From NCBI GenBank assembly GCA_934555855.1, contig CAKTFL010000079.1, positions 1-8,320 of the forward strand: a stretch of 8,320 nucleotides of DNA, in the 5' to 3' direction. This DNA is from an uncultured Sphingomonas sp. (GTDB taxonomy: Bacteria > Pseudomonadota > Alphaproteobacteria > Sphingomonadales > Sphingomonadaceae). This document shows, in pieces, positions 1 to 6,014 of the stretch. Positions within the stretch are counted from its first letter, which is position 1; each line of letters opens with the position of its first letter. A model generated the notes under the pieces. That model was not told where the DNA came from, made no database searches, and saw nothing but the letters and a program-made list of their open reading frames with translations. The position numbers and the translations under genes are program-made.

Positions 1-1394
1 CAGGCCCAGTCCTGGCGCCCGCTCAGCAACACGCGCAGCCCGGCCAGCGCGATCTGGTCCTGCACGTAGACGCCCTGCTGACGGCTGCGCGGCGAGGCGA
101 ACAGCACATCAGCTGGACCATTCACCGTGTAGTTTGGCACCGTCTGCGGCGTCCGCGGCACGGGAAAGCCATAGGTTGGATTATAGGCGTTGAGGCTAGG
201 CGCGCCACCAAAGGCATAGGTTTCGTTGGCGTGGGACACCTGACGGTCGGCACCGAACAGAAGCGTGTGCTGCAATGGCCCCGTCGCCACCTTGCCGCGC
301 AACTGCGCGTCATAGGTCCAGGAATTGGCGTTCTCCCGCGTGGCATAGGAGGCACGCGTGAAGGTCCGTTGTGACGGGTCTGACGCATCGAGCGGCCCAC
401 TGGCATAGACCAGACCCAGATCCTGCTCGGCATAGGCATAACGCCCCGAGACCCGCAGCGCCCAGTCCGGGTTGAACTGGTGATTAAAGATGCCGGTCAC
501 CGACGCCTGTTCGCGGCTGACGCGATTGCCCGGCTCACCGCCGTCAAACTTGGTCGACAGGCGCCCGTTGGGATTGGCGATGAACGTGCCCGATGCCGGA
601 AACACGCCGTAGGTGCCGTTGAACGGATCGTGCGAATACCGCGCGAGCAGGGTGAAGCTGGTAGGCGTTCCCGCGCCCGCGGTCACGGCCGCCTGCACCG
701 TCTGCCGCTCGCGCTTGCCGAAGTCCTGCTGGGTGCTCGCACCGTTGACGCTGCCCGACACGCGCCACAGGACACCCTCGCCGGCCCGGCCGCCGATATC
801 GCCATCGACCCGGTAAAGGTCATAGGTGCCGTAAGTCCCCGCGACCGCGCCATAGGATGCCTGGTCGATCGGCATCTTGCTCGACAGGGCGACCAGGCCG
901 CCCGGGCCCGACTGACCGTACAGGACGGATGCCGGCCCCTTCACCACCTCGACCCGGTCCAGCAGTCCGACGTCGACCTGCTGCGACAGATAGCCCGCGC
1001 CGCCGAACAGCTTCAGCCCGTCGAGAAACTGTGGCGCGTCGAACCCGCGCAGCTTGAACTGATCGTAAAGCTCGGCGCTGGAGCCACGCTGTTCCGGCGT
1101 AACGCCCGCCACGAAGCGGAGCGCCTGGTTGAGGTTCTGAAGCCCAAGCCCTGCGATGTCGGCCGAGCTGATGACGCTGATCGACTGAGGCGTCTCGATC
1201 AGCGGAGAGTCCGTTTTCGTGCCGGCCGACGCTTCGGCGCGGTCGAGCCGCTCACCGACGACCAGAACGTCACGGGAAGCACTTTCCCCATCCCGGCCCC
1301 CATCCCGGCCAGCGCGCTCCCTTTGTGCTGCCGCCGGCACGCTGGCCAGTGCCGTTCCGATGAGAAGAGCCCCAACGATATGACGCCGAAACAT
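1..1394 (-). CDS. TonB-dependent siderophore receptor (partial, C-terminus beyond left edge)
   Basis: Outer-membrane receptor that imports a ferric siderophore using TonB-ExbBD energy. The frame is open from an ATG at 1394 to the window edge, giving about 464 of the roughly 700 residues usual for the family. Residues 1-23 form a signal peptide (MFRRH, a hydrophobic core, then VPAAA with likely cleavage before Gln24). A TonB-box-like DVLVVG lies at 42-47. The plug domain covers about 62-172, with ETPQSISVIS at 67-76, KLRGFD at 114-119 and the family hallmark VEVVKGPASVLYG at 148-160. Beta-barrel sequence follows. AAGGA at 1402-1406, 7 nt before the ATG, supports this start. It lies 101 bp downstream of a DUF3325 gene and has a Fur-box-like site in that gap, so iron repression is likely. 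The exact siderophore cannot be read from sequence; the plug most resembles ferrichrome/hydroxamate-type receptors. Confidence 0.93.
   Translation of the reverse strand, partial: MFRRHIVGALLIGTALASVPAAAQRERAGRDGGRDGESASRDVLVVGERLDRAEASAGTKTDSPLIETPQSISVISSADIAGLGLQNLNQALRFVAGVTPEQRGSSAELYDQFKLRGFDAPQFLDGLKLFGGAGYLSQQVDVGLLDRVEVVKGPASVLYGQSGPGGLVALSSKMPIDQASYGAVAGTYGTYDLYRVDGDIGGRAGEGVLWRVSGSVNGASTQQDFGKRERQTVQAAVTAGAGTPTSFTLLARYSHDPFNGTYGVFPASGTFIANPNGRLSTKFDGGEPGNRVSREQASVTGIFNHQFNPDWALRVSGRYAYAEQDLGLVYASGPLDASDPSQRTFTRASYATRENANSWTYDAQLRGKVATGPLQHTLLFGADRQVSHANETYAFGGAPSLNAYNPTYGFPVPRTPQTVPNYTVNGPADVLFASPRSRQQGVYVQDQIALAGLRVLLSGRQDWA
1287..1310. repeat. 12-bp perfect tandem duplication inside the receptor gene
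   Basis: The unit cccatcccggcc occurs twice back to back. It adds four residues in frame to the linker between the signal peptide and the TonB box of the receptor, giving the repeated GRDG around residues 29-36. Because the unit is a multiple of three, copy-number change would alter linker length without breaking the frame. Confidence 0.8.
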
Positions 1395-1440
1395 TTATTT
1401 TTCCTTGAACCCTGAACGTGTGAGTGCCCGTAACGATAGT

Positions 1441-1459
1441 GCGACTGATTATCAATAGC
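1441..1459 (-). promoter_or_regulatory. Fur-box-like operator ahead of the TonB receptor
   Basis: Read on the minus strand this is GCTATTGATAATCAGTCGC, which by my count matches 14 of 19 positions of the classical Fur box GATAATGATAATCATTATC, including the core TGATAATCA. It lies 46 bp upstream of the receptor ATG in the gap after the DUF3325 gene. The same segment contains TTGATA (1450-1455) and GATAAT, either of which could be part of a promoter, but no convincing paired hexamer is visible. Fur repression is inferred from motif and gene function. Confidence 0.55.
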
Positions 1460-1495
1460 CACTCACGCCGGATCGCGTTCTTGCTCGTGGGGAAT

Positions 1496-1786
1496 TCAGG
1501 AGCGTGAAGAGCGCTTATGCCAAGAAATGACACCGTGAAGCAGCAGAAAGCTCCCTGCCGCGCCCGCCATCACGAATGCCGTCCAGACGATGCCGCCGAG
1601 AACCGGCCCCTCGCCCACCAAAGCGGCGGGCAGGGCCGCCCCCAGCAGCAACCACGCGGCCAGCCGTGCTGGGCCGACCCGACGAGGATCGGGACGGGTG
1701 CCGAACAGCGCCTTGTGGTGGCCGTCCGCCATCAGGCCGAACAGAAGAAAGGCCGCGAAAGCGAGGGCGAAGGCGAGCAGCGTCAT
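1496..1786 (-). CDS. DUF3325-type small membrane protein of the iron-uptake operon
   Basis: A 96-residue, very hydrophobic protein with three likely transmembrane segments (about 2-19, 41-57 and 62-87) and a basic, Ser-rich C-terminal tail. HH at 23-24 and the Trp-His pair at 89-90 are polar exceptions that could contact a metal or heme; this is inference. Size, topology and position between a PepSY-TM gene and a TonB siderophore receptor match DUF3325 proteins, which recur in such iron-uptake clusters; their biochemical role is unknown. Its ATG overlaps the stop of the preceding gene as ATGA (1783-1786), so translation is probably coupled. The family assignment rests on context and general sequence character, not on a search. 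Confidence 0.8.
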   Translation of the reverse strand: MTLLAFALAFAAFLLFGLMADGHHKALFGTRPDPRRVGPARLAAWLLLGAALPAALVGEGPVLGGIVWTAFVMAGAAGSFLLLHGVISWHKRSSRS

Positions 1787-3423
1787 TCCGCCGGCACCAG
1801 TTCGCCGGCCGTCGCCACGGCCGCCGGGCGCTCTGCCCGGATGCGACGCGCGGGCCGCACCTTGACCCGATGGCGTGCGACCCGCCGCGCCATCCAGGCG
1901 AACGCGACGCCAAGCGCCAGTAATGTCAGGTCGACCCCCGCCATCGCCCAGTCGCCTCGTGCGACCCAGCCGAACAGGCCCGGCCGCAACAGTAGTGCGT
2001 CATACGGCGCGAGCAACGCCGCCGCGAGCCCGGTAGTACCCAGCAGCCCTGTCCACGCGATCCTCGGCTTGAGTGCGAGCGCCGCCAGTCCGGCAGCGGC
2101 CCAGATCGCAAAGCTCGCACCGATCTCACCGTCCGCACGATCGGCCATACCGGGTGGCAGCAGCCGGTTAGCCCATAGGAAACCCACGCAGGCAAGCGGA
2201 AAGCCGCCGACCACCGCGACGTTGAGCCGCTCGACCGGCCTGAAGCCCAGATGCGGACGAGCCGGATCGGGAAGCTTCTCGCGGCGCTTCACGGTCCACA
2301 GAACGAGCCCGCTCGCCACCATCAACGATCCGCCGACCCCGCACAGGAAATACAGCCAGCGCAGGGCCTCGCCGGCGAAGCGCCCGGCGTGAAGCCCGAC
2401 CATCACACCCTGAGTCTCCGATGCCCCATCGGATGGAGGCGACCGCCACAACATCCGCCCGGACACCCCGTCATAGGTCAGCCGGGGCGGGCGCGCGGAA
2501 AGCTGGGCGGCGGGGATCTGGGTTACCGTCACCCGCGCGCCCGCCTCACCGGGCGAAGTCACTTCGATATAGGTGACCGGCGCGCCCAGCCGGCGTTGCC
2601 CATCCCTGACGATTGCGGTCAGGTCGCCCAGCGGGGCGGCTCCGCCCTTGGAGGCACCGGCCGGCGCCTGCGGGAACAGCGCGGCGTTCAGCTTCGTCGC
2701 ATCGTTGTAATTGGCCACGGCCGCCCAAGGCATCAGCATCGCGACCAGCGTGACCAGCCCCGTATAGGTGATCATCAGGTGAAACGGCAGCGCCAGCACC
2801 GCAGTGGCCGCATGTCCGTCCAGCCAGGACCGCTGGCCCCTTCCCCGGCGGAGCGTGAAGAAGTCCGCGAAGATCTTCTTGTGCGTGACGATGCCGGTCA
2901 CGATCGCAACCAGCATGATCATGGCCGCAACCCCGACGATCCAGCGCGCCCAGATCACCGGCATGTAGTGCAGGTCGAAGTGAAGCCGGTAGAAGAAGTC
3001 TCCGCCGCGCGTGTCGCCGGACAGCACCGGCCTGCCCTCGCCCGAGATCAGCGCGGAATTGGCGTAATAATCCTCGCCCCCCGCCTGCCCCGGCTTTGCC
3101 CGCGGGATCCAGAACAGCTGCGTTCCGGGATCCTGCGCCGATGGTAGGGTGATGTACCAGGCGGTCGCGTCACCCGCCCTTTGCCGTAGATAGGCCTGCG
3201 CGCCCGCCAGCGAGACCAGCGGTTGCTCGACGCGCGGCAGGTCGGGCCGGGTCCAACGATTGAGAGGCTGGCGCCAGAAGGCGATCGTGCCGGCCACGAA
3301 CACCACGAACAAGACCCAGCCGAGCAGCAGGCCGGACCAGGTGTGCAACGTTGCCTGCGACTGGCGGAAGCCCCTCGTCGGCGCCCCCCTCTTCTCCACA
3401 CCCATCTTCGGCACGGACTTCAC
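1783..3423 (-). CDS. PepSY-TM inner-membrane protein, siderophore-reductase type
   Basis: A protein of 546 residues from the GTG at 3423, or 540 from the ATG at 3405. GTG is preferred because it overlaps the upstream stop as GTGA and has AGG 6 nt before it, though the SD is weak. Near the N-terminus FRQSQATLHTWSGLLLGW (about 19-36) opens the first TM helix. Next comes a periplasmic region ending in FYRLHFDLHYMP, then a TM helix before VTHKKIFADFF, a TM helix containing FHLMITYTGLV, a second periplasmic PepSY-like region, and VGLHAGRFAGEALRWLYFL leading into a TM helix ending in LWTVKRR. About four more hydrophobic helices form the C-terminal third. Family members such as FoxB of Pseudomonas are inner-membrane heme proteins that reduce ferric siderophores; the conserved His residues here suit heme binding. 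The C-terminal extension makes it longer than FoxB. The open frame extends upstream to 3702, but that part is a shadow of the overlapping gene. Confidence 0.9.
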   Translation of the reverse strand: MKSVPKMGVEKRGAPTRGFRQSQATLHTWSGLLLGWVLFVVFVAGTIAFWRQPLNRWTRPDLPRVEQPLVSLAGAQAYLRQRAGDATAWYITLPSAQDPGTQLFWIPRAKPGQAGGEDYYANSALISGEGRPVLSGDTRGGDFFYRLHFDLHYMPVIWARWIVGVAAMIMLVAIVTGIVTHKKIFADFFTLRRGRGQRSWLDGHAATAVLALPFHLMITYTGLVTLVAMLMPWAAVANYNDATKLNAALFPQAPAGASKGGAAPLGDLTAIVRDGQRRLGAPVTYIEVTSPGEAGARVTVTQIPAAQLSARPPRLTYDGVSGRMLWRSPPSDGASETQGVMVGLHAGRFAGEALRWLYFLCGVGGSLMVASGLVLWTVKRREKLPDPARPHLGFRPVERLNVAVVGGFPLACVGFLWANRLLPPGMADRADGEIGASFAIWAAAGLAALALKPRIAWTGLLGTTGLAAALLAPYDALLLRPGLFGWVARGDWAMAGVDLTLLALGVAFAWMARRVARHRVKVRPARRIRAERPAAVATAGELVPAE

Positions 3424-3788
3424 CAGCGGCCTGTCATGGCGACGGACGTCCACCAGATCGCCCCCGAAAGCCCGCTCGCCGTCAGCAGCGTCCACAGGGC
3501 GTACCAGCCGGTACGCGCGGCATAGGCCCACATGGCGGCCGCCCCGCAAACGGCGAATGACGTCAGCGTCGCTGCCACTGTAGCCGTCGCGGGCTCTCCC
3601 GGCAGCAGCCGCGCCAGTGCCATCGCCCACAGCGCGCTTAACAGATAAGCGACAGGGATTGCGGCGATCAGCCTCAGCGCGGAGTCCCCTAGCCGAAGCC
3701 ATGGCGTTGGCACGGCTACAGGCTTGGGAGCCCGTCGTGGATGACGTGCAACGATGTCACTGAATGCCGTTCGGGTCACCGTGTTCAC
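3420..3788 (-). CDS. DUF3649-type small membrane protein, first gene of the iron-uptake operon
   Basis: A 122-residue protein. A basic, Pro-rich N-terminus (about 1-35) is followed by three likely transmembrane helices at about 38-60, 68-91 and 97-118. The segment LTSFAVCGAAAMWAYAARTGW (split here only by family reading) around 75-95 resembles the DUF3649 iron-uptake proteins that accompany PepSY-TM and DUF3325 genes; their molecular role is not established. The start is GTG at 3788, with only a distant GGAG upstream; GTG at 3779 is an alternative, so the exact N-terminus is uncertain. The stop overlaps the next gene by 4 bp (GTGA). A Fur-like box overlapping a candidate promoter lies about 40-80 bp upstream, so the gene probably heads an iron-repressed transcript. 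Confidence 0.8.
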   Translation of the reverse strand: MNTVTRTAFSDIVARHPRRAPKPVAVPTPWLRLGDSALRLIAAIPVAYLLSALWAMALARLLPGEPATATVAATLTSFAVCGAAAMWAYAARTGWYALWTLLTASGLSGAIWWTSVAMTGRW

Positions 3789-3829
3789 CGTCGTGCTGCC
3801 ACCAGGCTCCGCTTAGCCCGTCGCGCTAC

Positions 3830-3868
3830 ACAGTATCCGACCGGTTATTGCGAGTCAATCTCATTTGC
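3830..3868 (-). promoter_or_regulatory. Candidate promoter overlapped by a Fur-like operator, iron-uptake operon
   Basis: On the minus strand TTGACT (3853-3858, five of six to TTGACA) and TACTGT (3830-3835, a weak -10) are separated by exactly 17 bp. The -35 sits inside attgcgagtcaatctcattt (3847-3866 on the plus strand), which resembles the common proteobacterial Fur site form attgcgaatnattctcattt, with a GAG-5-CTC dyad. Fur bound there would block RNA polymerase. The site is about 60 bp ahead of the DUF3649 start and inside the 97-bp gap after the EF-hand gene. Confidence 0.55.
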
Positions 3869-3885
3869 AGGGCGATACGCGGTGT

Positions 3886-4221
3886 TCATCCCTTCCGCGC
3901 GTCGGCCATGAAGCCGATCACTTCCGTCCTGGTGACCGATCTGCTGCTGTCCTTGTCGGCCTGGGTAAACGCGGCGTCGACCCAACGACGCGTGCCGGGG
4001 CTGTCCGCCGCTGTTCCGGGTGCCGTCTCCCGCTTCAGCGCCACCATCCAGGCGGCGAATTCGTCCGCGCTCAACGCACCGTCGCGGTTCGCGTCATAAG
4101 CGGGGAACTGGCTGTCAACCGCCTGGGCGACCTGCTCATCCGTCGCTGCCTGCGCCTGCGCGTGCGGCGCCGCAGCCCCAGCCATCGCCATCGCGCCTGT
4201 CAGCACCACCAGTTTCAGCAC
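3886..4221 (-). CDS. Small exported EF-hand protein
   Basis: A 111-residue protein. Residues 1-25 are a signal peptide (MLKLVV, an Ala-rich core, ending HAQAQA), so the product should be periplasmic. Loop DANRDGALSADE (43-54) is a canonical EF-hand with Asp1, Asn3, Asp5, Gly6, Ser9 and Glu12. A second loop, DKDSSRSVTRTE (89-100), keeps Asp1, Asp3, Ser5 and Glu12 but has Arg instead of the usual Gly at position 6, so calcium binding there may be weak. The start is GTG at 4221, supported by a strong GAGGAGAGGA run just upstream; the nearby ATG at 4225 is out of frame. It is divergent from purB and is followed, on the same strand, by the iron-uptake operon with its own candidate promoter. Calcium binding is inferred from the motif; the biological role is unknown. 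Confidence 0.85.
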   Translation of the reverse strand: MLKLVVLTGAMAMAGAAAPHAQAQAATDEQVAQAVDSQFPAYDANRDGALSADEFAAWMVALKRETAPGTAADSPGTRRWVDAAFTQADKDSSRSVTRTEVIGFMADARKG

Positions 4222-4277
4222 GCATTCCTCTCCTCGGCCGTTACGCGCAATGCGAAGTGGGCAGCGGGACGAGCCAT

Positions 4278-4306
4278 TTGAACCCCGCCCGACACGCTGC
4301 TACGCG
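4278..4306 (+). promoter_or_regulatory. Weak candidate promoter for purB
   Basis: In the 138-bp divergent gap between the EF-hand gene and purB, ttgaac (4278-4283) and tacgcg (4301-4306) are 17 bp apart and about 55 bp ahead of the purB start. Both hexamers are poor matches. Nothing better was seen in this gap, and no purine riboswitch or PurR-like palindrome was recognised. Confidence 0.2.
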
Positions 4307-4359
4307 CCGCCTTAGGGCGAGCGCGGCAGGGCGTTCCCGTAAGACGACAAGGTACAAAC

Positions 4360-5673
4360 ATGGTCCCCCGCTATTCCCGCCCCGACATGACCGCGATCTG
4401 GACGCCCGAGGCACGCTTCCGCATCTGGTTCGAAATCGAGGCGCACGCGACCGAAGCGCTCGCCGACCTCGGCGTCGTGCCGAAGGGGGCGGCTGACGCG
4501 CTGTGGCGCTGGTGGGCTACCAATCCGGCCATCGACGTCGCCGCGATCGACGCGATCGAGGCGGTGACCAAGCATGACGTGATCGCCTTTCTCACCTGGG
4601 TGGCGGAGCAGGTCGGGGATGAAGCGCGCTTCATGCACCAGGGCATGACCTCGTCGGACGTGCTCGACACCTGCCTGGCTGTGCAGCTGGCGCGGGCAAG
4701 CGACATCCTTCTCGCCGACCTCGACGCCTTGCTCGCCGTGCTGGAGCGCCGCGCTCGCGAGCACAAGCTGACGCCGACGATCGGCCGCAGCCATGGCATC
4801 CACGCCGAGCCCGTCACCTTCGGCCTGAAGCTCGCCGAGGCTTATGCCGAGTTCGCCCGCTGCCGCACCCGGCTGGTCCATGCGCGCGCCGACATTGCGA
4901 CCTGCGCGATATCGGGTGCGGTCGGCACCTTCGCCAATATCGATCCACGGGTGGAGGAGCATGTTGCCGCCAGGCTCGGCCTGTCCGTGGAGCCGGTTTC
5001 GACACAGGTGATCCCCCGCGACCGCCACGCCATGTTCTTCGCGACGCTCGGGGTGATCGCCAGCTCAATCGAGCGCCTGGCAACCGAGGTTCGCCACCTG
5101 CAACGCACCGAAGTGCTCGAGGCGGAAGAGTATTTTTCGCCGGGCCAGAAGGGTTCGTCGGCCATGCCGCACAAGCGCAACCCGGTGCTGACCGAAAACC
5201 TGACCGGCCTTGCCCGCATGGTGCGCGGCTATGTCACGCCCGCGCTGGAAAATGTCGCGCTGTGGCATGAGCGCGATATCAGCCACTCGTCGGTGGAGCG
5301 CTATATCGGTCCCGACGCGACGATCACGCTCGACTTCGCGCTCGCCCGGCTGACCGGCGTCATCGACAAGCTGCTCGTCTACCCTGAGCGGATGCAGAAG
5401 AACCTCGACCGCATGGGTGGCCTGGTCCACTCGCAGCGCGTGCTGCTGGCGCTGACCCAGGCCGGGGTGAGCCGCGAGGATGCCTATCGACTGGTGCAGC
5501 GCAACGCCATGAAGGTGTGGGAATCGGACGGCCAGTTGTCACTGCTCGATCTGCTCAAGGCCGATGCGGACGTCACCGCCGCCCTTTCGGCCACCGAAAT
5601 CGAGGACAAGTTCGACCTCGATTATCACCTGAAGCATGTCGACACGATCTTCGCGCGCGTGTTCGGCGACTGA
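4360..5673 (+). CDS. purB: Adenylosuccinate lyase
   Basis: A 437-residue cytosolic homotetrameric enzyme of the fumarase/aspartase superfamily. It cleaves fumarate from SAICAR (giving AICAR) and from adenylosuccinate (giving AMP), acting twice in purine synthesis. Length is typical of the short bacterial PurB class. The N-terminal MVPRYSRPDMTAIW is characteristic. MHQGMTSSDVLDT at 92-104 is the first conserved active-site segment, GRSHGIHAEP carries the likely catalytic His145, and the superfamily signature GSSAMPHKRNP begins at Gly265, with the catalytic serine in the flexible loop at Ser266/Ser267. All key motifs are intact. AAGG at 4349-4352, 7 nt before the ATG, supports the start. The gene stands alone, divergent from the EF-hand gene, and no clear U-tract terminator follows it. 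Confidence 0.97.
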   Translation: MVPRYSRPDMTAIWTPEARFRIWFEIEAHATEALADLGVVPKGAADALWRWWATNPAIDVAAIDAIEAVTKHDVIAFLTWVAEQVGDEARFMHQGMTSSDVLDTCLAVQLARASDILLADLDALLAVLERRAREHKLTPTIGRSHGIHAEPVTFGLKLAEAYAEFARCRTRLVHARADIATCAISGAVGTFANIDPRVEEHVAARLGLSVEPVSTQVIPRDRHAMFFATLGVIASSIERLATEVRHLQRTEVLEAEEYFSPGQKGSSAMPHKRNPVLTENLTGLARMVRGYVTPALENVALWHERDISHSSVERYIGPDATITLDFALARLTGVIDKLLVYPERMQKNLDRMGGLVHSQRVLLALTQAGVSREDAYRLVQRNAMKVWESDGQLSLLDLLKADADVTAALSATEIEDKFDLDYHLKHVDTIFARVFGD

Positions 5674-5715
5674 GCAGCCGCCACCTCCACTCCGGACCGT
5701 TCAGATTGCATGAAA

Positions 5716-5745
5716 CGCAATTGCGGTTGCGAGCAACAATGTTGC
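5716..5745. repeat. Cluster of three overlapping palindromes downstream of purB
   Basis: CGCAATTGCG (5716-5725) is a perfect palindrome. GTTGCGAGCAAC (5726-5737) has 5-bp arms around GA. GCAACAATGTTGC (5733-5745) has 6-bp arms around one base and shares its left arm with the preceding palindrome. The GCAAC at 5733-5737 can pair either with GTTGC at 5726-5730 or with GTTGC at 5741-5745, so two RNA folds exclude each other. It could be an operator array or part of a structured leader for the 28-residue ORF; no regulator is recognised. Confidence 0.6.
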
Positions 5746-5771
5746 GTGTCGCAGTAATGATCTTCATATCG

Positions 5772-5799
5772 CCGGTGTCGGTTATTTCACCGACACCGG
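5772..5799 (+). promoter_or_regulatory. Perfect 11-bp hairpin touching the ribosome binding site of the small ORF
   Basis: ccggtgtcggt (5772-5782) and accgacaccgg (5789-5799) are exact reverse complements around the loop tatttc. The final GG of the right arm is also the first half of GGAG (5798-5801), the Shine-Dalgarno 8 nt before the ATG at 5810, so the folded RNA would partly mask it. No T-tract follows, so a simple intrinsic terminator for purB is unlikely. Alternatives are a 28-bp operator for a dimeric regulator or a stabilising 3' end structure for purB mRNA. Confidence 0.6.
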
Positions 5800-5809
5800 A
5801 GACCAATCC

Positions 5810-5896
5810 ATGCGTATGTTCGAGACCGTGACCAGCACTGCGCTGGCCATCGCGGCACAGGCGCTGGTGGTCGGGGTGGTTTTCACCACCTTCTGA
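5810..5896 (+). CDS. Predicted 28-residue hydrophobic micro-protein
   Basis: The ATG at 5810 is preceded by GGAG at an ideal 8-nt spacing, and the frame closes with TGA at 5894-5896. The peptide starts MRMFETVTSTALA and continues as one hydrophobic stretch from about residue 10 to 25 (ALVVGVVF), ending in TTF. This is long enough for a single membrane-spanning or membrane-associated helix. I do not recognise a family. It lies 136 bp after purB, behind the palindrome cluster and the hairpin described above, and is followed by a GC-rich hairpin. Evidence for coding is the SD, the complete frame and coherent hydrophobicity; a chance ORF of this size is possible. Confidence 0.45.
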   Translation: MRMFETVTSTALAIAAQALVVGVVFTTF

Positions 5897-5907
5897 TCCA
5901 TCGGCCC

Positions 5908-5929
5908 CCGCCCCTCTCACGGGGGGCGG
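5908..5929 (+). terminator. GC-rich hairpin after the small ORF, terminator-like without a clear T-tract
   Basis: ccgcccc (5908-5914) pairs with ggggcgg (5923-5929) across an 8-nt loop, 11 bp after the stop of the 28-residue ORF. The stem is entirely G-C. The following bases (caagggccgg) are not T-rich, so if it ends transcription it does so weakly or with help from Rho; it could simply protect the 3' end of the RNA. Confidence 0.35.
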
Positions 5930-5966
5930 CAAGGGCCGGATAACTTCCATCCCACCCCACGTCGCC

Positions 5967-5986
5967 ACCCCGGCGCAGGCCGAGGT
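5967..5986. repeat. Degenerate REP-like hairpin
   Basis: accccggc (5967-5974) and gccgaggt (5979-5986) pair at 7 of 8 positions. The unit resembles the better-preserved CCCCGGC-AAAG-GCCGGGG hairpin in the dnaK-dnaJ gap, including a following TTCAG/TCCAG, and appears to be a decayed copy of the same palindrome type. Confidence 0.5.
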
Positions 5987-6014
5987 TCAGTGTCGGAGTG
6001 GTAGGCTAGAGCAT

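Noticed and set aside
480..1415. A 311-codon open frame on the plus strand
   Set aside because: It is antisense to the TonB receptor, whose minus-strand frame shows a signal peptide, plug motifs and barrel sequence. The plus-strand translation is Arg/Ala-rich with no recognisable domain, as expected in GC-rich DNA.
2251..3147. A 298-codon open frame on the plus strand
   Set aside because: It is antisense to the PepSY-TM gene, with composition typical of a shadow frame (rich in Arg, His, Pro and Gln) and no hydrophobic or catalytic pattern.
3424..3702. N-terminal extension of the PepSY-TM protein to an upstream start at 3702
   Set aside because: This stretch overlaps the DUF3649 gene almost fully. 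The extension is Arg/Gly-rich and unlike the family, whose members begin shortly before the FRQS-LHTW segment.
4312..5028. A 238-codon minus-strand frame opposite purB
   Set aside because: It is a shadow of the unmistakable purB frame.
5772..5799. Intrinsic terminator of purB
   Set aside because: The stem is strong, but the bases after it (agaccaatcc) contain no T-tract and form the ribosome binding region of a small ORF.
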